A stretch of 32,922 nucleotides of DNA from Paracoccaceae bacterium. GTDB taxonomy: Bacteria > Pseudomonadota > Alphaproteobacteria > Rhodobacterales > Rhodobacteraceae. The DNA lies in contig JAHEJA010000022.1 of the NCBI GenBank assembly GCA_024639125.1, positions 1 to 32,922 of the forward strand, in the 5' to 3' direction. A model generated the notes under the pieces. It made no database searches and was not told the DNA's origin. It saw only the letters and a list, made by a program, of their open reading frames with translations. The translations under genes were made by a program, and so were the position numbers. Shown in pieces: positions 26,725 to 32,922 of the stretch (position 1 is its first letter; every line of letters starts with the position of its first letter).

Positions 26725-28724
26725 CGCGTCCATAGACGTTGATAATTTTCTGATTTGGCCGTTTTGATTGTTTCAATGCGGCCATTTTCATTTAGCCAAA
26801 GTGCGATTGATCCCGTTTCCGAGCGTTGCATGTCAAATACCTTGCATGGACCTTCGATGATTAAATCAATTTTGTGAACGATTATATCCTTTTCAGAGCA
26901 AACAACAGTTTTGCCCGCATCGCGTTTTGACCAAAAATGCCGAATTGTGTCGTCTGTCCAATATTGAAACGATTGCGTGCGCGGCCAAACCTTGCCATCG
27001 TTTTCCATCCATATATCGGCAACAAAGCCTGCCCCCTTTGGTTTTGAAAACACCCGTCCCTCGTCGGACCAAAGGCCAACCAATTCGCCATTTCCTTCGA
27101 TCAAAATATCGGGGCGATGTCCTGAATTCCATTGCACGAATAACATCAATAGCAATGGTAAACTTAGAAACCGCGTTCGTCCGCGCCACATTAGTAGAAC
27201 AATCATAAGCACAGAAAATGCGGGGACAAAATACCATGGTGGCATTTGAATGGATCGCGTCGCGTGATCGAAACTTGCTACATACTGCGCCACCGAAATG
27301 ATCCACTTTAACCCCAAATCAACGCCCCAAAAGCCGATCCATTCCAACCCAAAGCCAGATAACAGGACCGCGATTAATGCGCAGGGTGCGACGAGAGCCG
27401 ACATAACAGGCACCGACAATAAATTGGCAATTAATCCCAATTGGCTGATTTGATTAAAATGAGCGGCTGAATATGGTGCGGTCGCGGCGCCTGCAATAAA
27501 GGACGAAATAAACAAAACCACCGGTGCTTTGATCCACGTCCATCTATGCGGAAACACGCTATTAAATTTTTTAAACGTTATCACCAATGCGATGGTCGCC
27601 GAAAACGACATTTGAAACCCTGGACCAAACAATGATTCAGGGCGCATAGTTAAAATAATAAGCGCCGCAAAAGACACCATGCGCAGGCTCATGACTTGTC
27701 TATCAATAAGCACGGCTCCCAACATCACCGTGACCATAATAAATGACCGTTGCGTGGATATACTGGCCCCTGAAATCATAAGATAAACTGCGGCAAAGAC
27801 CAATGCGACCAATGCGACCAATGCTGCGCATTTTTTAGCATTCATTCTAACCATATTTGGCCAAAACAAACTAAGACTGGTGCGCACAAATCCAAAGACC
27901 ACCGTTGTCAGAAGCCCCATATGTAATCCAGAAATAGCCAGTAAATGCGCAAGATTTGATCGCCGCAAGTCTTCGATAACCGGTTTGGGCAAATACGAGC
28001 GATCCCCAGACATCAACGCCGCCGCCAGCCCACCAGTGTCATCTGGCATATTTGAACGGATCATTTGTGAAAATCGTTCCTGCCGTTGCGCCCAAAATAG
28101 GCTGAACCAAGGCGGATCTAGACCAGTCGCGACAATATCCTTTTTGGTGTACCCCACAGCACCAATTTGTTGAAACCAGATATAGCGTTGAAAATCAAAG
28201 CCATCTGGCTCTGCTGGACCTTGAGGCGGCATAAGAAAAGCCTCTGTTTGTATCAAGCGACCAATAAGCACGCCTTGGGGAATAGCACCATAAAGAGCAA
28301 TTCTAACGCGTTTGGGCGTGCGCGCCTTTGAAATTTTTCCCAATGACACCTGTTCTAAGGTGATACGCAAGGCATCATTTGCCGAACGATCGACCGCCAC
28401 GATGCGTCCTTGCACGTCTCCATAATAGGGCCAACCCAAGATAGGTGCGGCAACGGACAATGTTCGAACACCTGCTGCACATATCCCTAACAGAAAAGCA
28501 AGCAACAGAGTGGCGCACATCTGAGAGATCACTGGCAAGCTTGCAATCAGCAACAAAACCACCGCACAGCATAGACCCAAGACACAAATTTCAAACCAAC
28601 TTAGGTCGCGCGGAAGCAAGAAGTATACGCCGATCCCACCCCCAAAACACACGGTAAACCAATGAAACATCTGATCCCGTTGTGCCAAGAAAACCTTGGA
28701 CACACTTAATGATGTTTTAACCAT
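26721..28724 (-). CDS. comEC: ComEC/Rec2 family DNA-uptake channel protein
   Basis: Polytopic inner-membrane protein of the family that passes single-stranded DNA into the cytoplasm during natural transformation. The 667-residue protein has an N-terminal DUF4131 region (about residues 20-200, with [20 protein letters not shown] near its end), then the Competence domain with the hallmark [16 protein letters not shown] near 257-272, and about ten membrane segments up to about residue 530. The C-terminal 130 residues are soluble and do not show the HxHxDH motif of the metallo-beta-lactamase domain found in longer ComEC proteins. Whether it supports DNA uptake is unknown. It diverges from gltX and converges on lexA with overlapping stops. 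Confidence 0.9.
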   Translation of the reverse strand: MVKTSLSVSKVFLAQRDQMFHWFTVCFGGGIGVYFLLPRDLSWFEICVLGLCCAVVLLLIASLPVISQMCATLLLAFLLGICAAGVRTLSVAAPILGWPYYGDVQGRIVAVDRSANDALRITLEQVSLGKISKARTPKRVRIALYGAIPQGVLIGRLIQTEAFLMPPQGPAEPDGFDFQRYIWFQQIGAVGYTKKDIVATGLDPPWFSLFWAQRQERFSQMIRSNMPDDTGGLAAALMSGDRSYLPKPVIEDLRRSNLAHLLAISGLHMGLLTTVVFGFVRTSLSLFWPNMVRMNAKKCAALVALVALVFAAVYLMISGASISTQRSFIMVTVMLGAVLIDRQVMSLRMVSFAALIILTMRPESLFGPGFQMSFSATIALVITFKKFNSVFPHRWTWIKAPVVLFISSFIAGAATAPYSAAHFNQISQLGLIANLLSVPVMSALVAPCALIAVLLSGFGLEWIGFWGVDLGLKWIISVAQYVASFDHATRSIQMPPWYFVPAFSVLMIVLLMWRGRTRFLSLPLLLMLFVQWNSGHRPDILIEGNGELVGLWSDEGRVFSKPKGAGFVADIWMENDGKVWPRTQSFQYWTDDTIRHFWSKRDAGKTVVCSEKDIIVHKIDLIIEGPCKVFDMQRSETGSIALWLNENGRIETIKTAKSENYQRLWTR

Positions 28725-28796
28725 GCTTGTTCTTATCTCATCAGATCGCTAGACAAGGGCAACTCTAATTTCTCTGGCTTACCGAAAGGTTAATTT

Positions 28797-30203
28797 ATGT
28801 CTGATGTCGTCACTCGCATTGCTCCGTCTCCTACTGGATATATGCATATTGGCACTGCGCGAACTGCGCTGTTCAACTGGCTATTTGCACGAGGACGCGG
28901 CGGAAAATTCCTTTTGCGTATAGAAGACACGGATCGCGAGCGGTCTACACCCGAGGCCACGGATGCCATTCTAAAGGGGATGGACTGGCTAGGTTTGGAT
29001 TTTGATGGCGAGGTTGTCAGCCAATTTGAACGCGCCGCACGTCATGCCGAAGTTGCGCATGATCTTTTGGCACAGGGTAAAGCGTACAAATGTTTTTCAA
29101 CCCAAGACGAAATTGCCGCGTTCCGTGATGCGGCCCGCGCCGAAGGAAAATCTACGCTATATCAAAGCCCATGGCGCGATGCGGCACCTGAAACACATCC
29201 AGAAACGCCATATGTCATCCGCATAAAATCCCCAAAGGATGGCGTCACAGTGATCAAAGATGCAGTTCAAGGCGATGTCACGATCAAAAATGATCAGCTT
29301 GATGACATGATCCTTTTGCGCTCAGATGGAACGCCCGTTTATATGTTGGCTGTTGTCGTTGACGATCATGACATGGGCATAACCCATGTTATTCGCGGGG
29401 ATGATCATTTGAACAATGCAGCACGGCAAATGATGATCTATTCTGCAATGGATTGGCCTCTTCCTGTTTATGCCCATATCCCGCTTATTCACGGGGAAGA
29501 CGGTAAAAAACTGTCTAAACGTCATGGCGCCACTGGCGTAGATGAATATCAGCTGTTGGGATATCCTGCGGCGGCCATGCGCAATTATCTGGCTCGATTG
29601 GGCTGGAGCCATGGTGATGATGAATTCTTTTCGGATGAACAGGCAAAAGAATGGTTCAACTTAGAGGGAATCGGAAAATCCGCCGCGCGATTTGATTTCA
29701 AAAAACTGCAAAATCTATCAGGTCAGCACATCGCAAAGGCTGAGGATGCTGCGCTGCTGCATGAATTATGTGCATATATGGACGCGAAAAACCAAAGTGC
29801 CTTTTCAGATTCGCAAAAAGATATGATGTTGTCTGGAATGTATTGCCTAAAAGAACGGGCTAAGACATTTGATGAACTACTTGATAAAGCTACGTTTATT
29901 ACAGCTGTACGTCCATTGGACATCGAAGAAAAAGCAAAGAAAAGTTTAAATTCTGTATCCCGTTGTATACTGGAAACGTTGACGCCGCAGTTGCAAAATG
30001 CTAGTTGGACGCGAGACGCGTTGGAAGCTGAGTGTAATAGCGCAGCTGCCGCGCATGAGGTCAACTTTGGTAAGTTGGCAGGCCCAATGCGGGCCGCATT
30101 GGCAGGACGCGCAGTCACGCCAAGCGTATTTGATATGATGTTGGTTTTGGGGCGTGATGAAACAATTGCGCGCCTCACCGAAGCTCAGGCACTAGCGGAT
30201 TAG
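28797..30203 (+). CDS. gltX: Glutamyl-tRNA synthetase
   Basis: Charges tRNA-Glu (and in many Alphaproteobacteria tRNA-Gln, later amidated by GatCAB). The 468-residue class I synthetase has the HIGH-type motif in [20 protein letters not shown] near 7-26, and the KMSKS-type KLSKR near 237-242. ENLGRxxDTDRERS-like segment [10 protein letters not shown] is near 41-50. AAAGG precedes the ATG. Alphaproteobacteria often carry two gltX genes with different tRNA preference; I cannot tell which this is. It is followed by gltA after about 95 bases. Confidence 0.95.
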   Translation: MSDVVTRIAPSPTGYMHIGTARTALFNWLFARGRGGKFLLRIEDTDRERSTPEATDAILKGMDWLGLDFDGEVVSQFERAARHAEVAHDLLAQGKAYKCFSTQDEIAAFRDAARAEGKSTLYQSPWRDAAPETHPETPYVIRIKSPKDGVTVIKDAVQGDVTIKNDQLDDMILLRSDGTPVYMLAVVVDDHDMGITHVIRGDDHLNNAARQMMIYSAMDWPLPVYAHIPLIHGEDGKKLSKRHGATGVDEYQLLGYPAAAMRNYLARLGWSHGDDEFFSDEQAKEWFNLEGIGKSAARFDFKKLQNLSGQHIAKAEDAALLHELCAYMDAKNQSAFSDSQKDMMLSGMYCLKERAKTFDELLDKATFITAVRPLDIEEKAKKSLNSVSRCILETLTPQLQNASWTRDALEAECNSAAAAHEVNFGKLAGPMRAALAGRAVTPSVFDMMLVLGRDETIARLTEAQALAD

Positions 30204-30259
30204 TAACATAAGCCGCTTTTTCGACGTAGATAGTCGATATGCCGAATAAAACAAGCTGT

Positions 30260-30275
30260 GACGAAGTGGTTCGTC
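30260..30275 (+). other. Small hairpin in the gltA leader
   Basis: GACGAA and TTCGTC form a perfect 6-bp stem around GTGG, 24 bases before the gltA ATG. A second small inverted repeat, TCGAC and GTCGA (30221-30225, 30233-30237), lies upstream. No T run follows either, so they are not terminators of gltX. Confidence 0.3.
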
Positions 30276-30299
30276 CGGCTATTTCAGAAAGGTAAGTTT

Positions 30300-31595
30300 A
30301 TGGCTGAATCGACCAAAACGGCGACGCTTAATATTGATGGATCCACTTACGAGCTTCCAGTTTTTTCGCCGACTGCTGGACCAGATGTTATCGATATTCG
30401 CAAGCTGTATGCACAAGCCGGTGTGTTTACATATGATCCTGGTTTCACATCCACAGCGAGCTGTGACAGCACGATTACATATATCGATGGCGACAAAGGT
30501 GAGCTTTTACATCGCGGGTATCCAATTGATCAGCTTGCCAGCCAATCGCATTATCTAGAAGTGTGCTATTTGCTTTTGTACGGTGAGCTTCCGAGTGCAG
30601 CAAAATTAGAAGATTTTGAAACACGCATCACACGCCACACTATGGTGCATGAACAAATGCATTATTTCTTCCGTGGGTTCCGTCGTGACGCACACCCAAT
30701 GGCAACTTTGGTTGGTGTTGTTGGTGCTATGTCTGCCTTTTACCATGACTCAACAGATGTCAGCGACGATTGGCAGCGCGAAGTTGCGGCAATCCGTTTG
30801 ATTGCAAAACTGCCAACAATTGCAGCGATGGCATATAAATATTCAATCGGACAACCGTTTGTCTATCCGCGCAATGACCTGGATTATGCGTCTAACTTTT
30901 TGAACATGTGTTTTTCAGTCCCTGCAGAAGAATATCATGTTAACCCAATCCTCTCTCGTGCGATGGATCGGATCTTTATTCTGCACGCAGATCACGAACA
31001 AAACGCATCAACATCGACTGTGCGGCTTGCGTCTTCTTCTGGTGCTAACCCGTTTGCATGTATTGCGGCTGGTATCGCATGCCTTTGGGGTCCTGCGCAT
31101 GGTGGAGCAAACCAAGCGTGTTTGGAAATGTTGCGTGAAATCGGAACTGTGGATCGCATTCCAGAATATATCGCCCGTGCCAAAGACAAAAATGACCCAT
31201 TCCGTTTGATGGGCTTTGGTCATCGTGTTTACAAAAACACTGACCCACGTGCCACAGTCCTAAAAGAATCCGCGGACGAAGTTTTGGAATTGCTTGGTGT
31301 CGAAGACAATCCACTTTTGCAAGTTGCAAAAGAACTGGAACAAGTTGCACTGAACGATCCATATTTCATTGAAAAGAAACTGTTCCCGAACGTGGATTTC
31401 TATTCTGGCATCATCCTAGAGGCGATGGGATTCCCGACCTCTATGTTCACGCCTATCTTTGCTTTGTCCCGCACCGTTGGCTGGATTTCGCAGTGGAAAG
31501 AAATGATTGCAGATCCACAAAACAAAATTGGTCGCCCTCGTCAGCTATATCTTGGCGAAACGGCGCGCAATTATGTTGATATCGAAAAACGGTAA
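30300..31595 (+). CDS. gltA: Citrate synthase, type II
   Basis: Condenses acetyl-CoA with oxaloacetate at the entry of the TCA cycle. The 431-residue protein has the N-terminal beta domain of the Gram-negative hexameric type ([20 protein letters not shown]) and the catalytic histidines in [11 protein letters not shown] near 222-232 and [13 protein letters not shown] near 304-316. VDFYSGI near 362-368 holds the catalytic aspartate. The ATG at 30300 has AAAGG before it; an upstream in-frame ATG at 30258 adds 14 residues that do not look like the family. A strong terminator follows the stop directly. Confidence 0.97.
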   Translation: MAESTKTATLNIDGSTYELPVFSPTAGPDVIDIRKLYAQAGVFTYDPGFTSTASCDSTITYIDGDKGELLHRGYPIDQLASQSHYLEVCYLLLYGELPSAAKLEDFETRITRHTMVHEQMHYFFRGFRRDAHPMATLVGVVGAMSAFYHDSTDVSDDWQREVAAIRLIAKLPTIAAMAYKYSIGQPFVYPRNDLDYASNFLNMCFSVPAEEYHVNPILSRAMDRIFILHADHEQNASTSTVRLASSSGANPFACIAAGIACLWGPAHGGANQACLEMLREIGTVDRIPEYIARAKDKNDPFRLMGFGHRVYKNTDPRATVLKESADEVLELLGVEDNPLLQVAKELEQVALNDPYFIEKKLFPNVDFYSGIILEAMGFPTSMFTPIFALSRTVGWISQWKEMIADPQNKIGRPRQLYLGETARNYVDIEKR

Positions 31596-31622
31596 AAAAC
31601 GGGCCCCTCTGGGGCCCTTTTT
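31594..31622. terminator. Bidirectional rho-independent terminator between gltA and the surface lipoprotein gene
   Basis: GGGCCCC (31601-31607) and GGGGCCC (31611-31617) make a perfect 7-bp stem around TCT. It is flanked by six A on the left (31594-31599) and five T on the right (31618-31622), so it works for gltA on the plus strand and for the lipoprotein gene on the minus strand. Confidence 0.88.
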
Positions 31623-31630
31623 CGTATCGG

Positions 31631-32503
31631 TTAATCCACCATAAACCCACCAAATACTTGGCCATCTGCGCCTTTTAGAACCACAACGCCGGCCGCTTCA
31701 TCCGGGGCACCTATAGTGCTGTCATAGGCATAAAAAACACCTTCGGCCCCTTGTGATGAAATGGCTCCCATTGGGGTAACAACGGTTCCATTGGACAAGA
31801 GCTGCGTTGTGCCGCCACTGAATTCTGGCCCTGAAATTCCCATACCCGTCACTTTGTACCTATCAAATGGCGCAGTGACCACGTTGTTGAAGCCAGCAGT
31901 TGCAGTAAAGCCTGACATAGTTAAATCAGCGGAACCATTCCCGGAAAAATCAACGTCGAGCTGCGCCGTTCCATCCGCCAGATAGTAATCTGTGCCAAGG
32001 TTGCCAGATGTATCATCAATATTCAAAAGTGCTTCACCGGTATAGCTGGCTGTTCCGGATGTGGGCATATCGGACACAGCTGTGGTCACACCCAAAAATC
32101 CGTGATATGCGACATTCGAATTCGAACTGGGCTCGAAAATTGCCGGCATCATGAAATCATAATTCCCCGAAAATTCATCCATCCGAAGCGTCACAAAATC
32201 ACCAGCCGAATTTGTTGCTTGATCATTGCTATCTGCGCCATCTGGGTCCGTCATGGAATATCCATCGGTTTGCACGGTGATTGTTCGCGTGGCCCTATTC
32301 TGTGAACCGCTTCCGGATACGATTGAAACCTGATTGGGACGGGGGTGGGTGATTTTTATCCCTTTGCCAGTAAATGAATTCGTGCCGATGCCTGCACTTC
32401 CTATTGGATGATAGGTTGTTGTTCCGGAACTGGTTGACGGACTGGTTGAACAGGCAGCCAAGGCAACAAGAACCAAAGGAGAAATCAATTTAAAAGTCAT
32501 CAT
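31631..32503 (-). CDS. Transferrin-binding-protein-like surface lipoprotein
   Basis: A 290-residue protein with a lipoprotein signal (lipobox in LVALAAC, lipidated Cys near residue 18) and a Ser/Thr-rich linker after it. The C-terminal half is rich in Gly, Thr, Ser and Asp with beta-strand periodicity. It ends AEGVFYAYDSTIGAPDEAAG and GQVFGGFMVD, resembling the terminal hairpin of the TbpB/HpuA/factor-H-binding beta-barrel group, where PDEVAGVF and GGF are common. Such lipoproteins sit on the outer surface and may bind host or environmental iron proteins; here no ligand can be named. I chose ATG at 32503, with AAGGA seven bases before it. It follows a paralogue by 10 bases. Confidence 0.65.
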   Translation of the reverse strand: MMTFKLISPLVLVALAACSTSPSTSSGTTTYHPIGSAGIGTNSFTGKGIKITHPRPNQVSIVSGSGSQNRATRTITVQTDGYSMTDPDGADSNDQATNSAGDFVTLRMDEFSGNYDFMMPAIFEPSSNSNVAYHGFLGVTTAVSDMPTSGTASYTGEALLNIDDTSGNLGTDYYLADGTAQLDVDFSGNGSADLTMSGFTATAGFNNVVTAPFDRYKVTGMGISGPEFSGGTTQLLSNGTVVTPMGAISSQGAEGVFYAYDSTIGAPDEAAGVVVLKGADGQVFGGFMVD

Positions 32504-32510
32504 TTTCAAT

Positions 32511-32515
32511 TCCTT
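32511..32515 (-). promoter_or_regulatory. Ribosome binding site overlapping the upstream stop codon
   Basis: AAGGA (minus strand 32515-32511) overlaps the TAA of the upstream paralogue (32516-32514) and lies seven bases before the ATG at 32503. This picks that ATG over the TTG at 32509 and shows the two genes are co-transcribed. Confidence 0.55.
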
Positions 32516-32922
32516 AATCTGCTATAAATTCAATTTGCAATGCAGTTGTGTCGCCCATGTCATTGAACACACCTGCCACTTCGTCGGGCCCTTCAAGGTC
32601 GCGATCAATGCCATAAAACATTCCAGCGGATGAAAACTCGGAATTTACACCAACTGGATATACTTGATTGCCATTGCCATCTCTCGCCAAGGGTTGCCCA
32701 CCCGTGAACACAGCACCGTTGATATCAATTCCTGTGACTTGATAGTAATGAAATGGGGTTCCCATCGGGGCCGTGGTGAAATCGTGATCAATCTCAGGAA
32801 TGAAAACATCCATCCTAGCAGTTGCGAAATTGGCTTTAATAATTGCTCTATGTGAACGGGTAAATGGATCCGCGTGACCGTTTCCATAATCAAACATCGA
32901 TATCTTAGCTTCGCCATCATAC
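32514..32922 (-). CDS. C-terminal part of a second TbpB-like surface barrel protein (5' end outside window)
   Basis: The frame is open from the stop at 32514 to the window end, giving at least 135 residues; the methionine at 32897 is probably internal. It shares motif order with the downstream neighbour: YQVTGIDINGAVFTGG matches YKVTGMGISGPEFSGG, a following GVNSEFSSAGMFYGIDRD matches GAISSQGAEGVFYAYDST, and both continue with GPDEVAGVF or APDEAAGVV. I infer tandem paralogues of one surface beta-barrel family. A signal peptide or lipobox cannot be checked because the N-terminus is missing. Confidence 0.6.
   Translation of the reverse strand, partial: YDGEAKISMFDYGNGHADPFTRSHRAIIKANFATARMDVFIPEIDHDFTTAPMGTPFHYYQVTGIDINGAVFTGGQPLARDGNGNQVYPVGVNSEFSSAGMFYGIDRDLEGPDEVAGVFNDMGDTTALQIEFIAD

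Noticed and set aside
28797-31595. Search for mobile elements, CRISPR repeats or phage genes along the window
   Set aside because: No transposase, integrase, regular spaced repeats or phage structural genes were seen anywhere; all large frames belong to core or common accessory families.

Overview
The gene content, gene order and SOS operator type point to a marine Roseobacter-like member of the Rhodobacterales (Alphaproteobacteria). Three lines of evidence support this: the gene string ppiD-trpE-yibQ-trpG-trpD-trpC-moaC-moeA-lexA-comEC-gltX-gltA, a GAAC-N7-GAAC LexA operator in front of lexA, and a large coenzyme-B12-dependent ribonucleotide reductase. G+C looks moderate by eye, lower than in most Rhodobacter. 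Genus and species cannot be read from this window. It is mostly core chromosome: I see no integrase, transposase, CRISPR array, prophage or toxin-antitoxin pair.

Layout. At 1-279 lies the C-terminal end of a probable outer-membrane beta-barrel protein. It converges on a 3-hydroxybutyrate dehydrogenase (276-1049, minus). Upstream of that gene is a candidate small RNA on the minus strand (about 1139-1214) with its own promoter and terminator. Next come a YejA-type peptide-binding protein and a 46-residue lipoprotein (1330-3296). A cupin-type XRE regulator (minus) then stands back to back with an acyl-CoA ligase, a FrnE/DsbA-like oxidoreductase and a Bcr/CflA efflux pump (3297-7394). A DUF6356 protein, an Lrp/AsnC regulator and the 1213-residue NrdJ (minus) follow. 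A 518-base non-coding stretch (11927-12444) carries a possible NrdR box. Then on the minus strand come tRNA-Pro(TGG), a DUF192 protein, a double cold-shock-domain protein and PdxH.

From 14451 the plus strand runs fabI-gpt-aminotransferase-ppiD-trpE with almost no gaps. The opposite-strand yibQ-like gene lies between trpE and trpG. The second plus-strand run is trpG-trpD-trpC-moaC-moeA, with ATGA stop/start overlaps. It is followed by lexA under a recognisable SOS promoter. comEC (minus) converges on lexA; gltX and gltA follow on the plus strand, and a bidirectional terminator ends gltA. The right edge holds two tandem minus-strand genes for transferrin-binding-protein-like surface beta-barrel proteins, the upstream one cut by the window end.

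The metabolic themes are tryptophan synthesis, molybdenum cofactor synthesis, fatty-acid synthesis, purine salvage, glutamyl-tRNA and citrate supply, and B12-dependent deoxynucleotide synthesis. I found no convincing undescribed multi-gene system. The most interesting items are the candidate small RNA, the structured 3' region of nrdJ, the paired surface lipoproteins, and the high share of convergent gene pairs whose stop codons overlap or abut.
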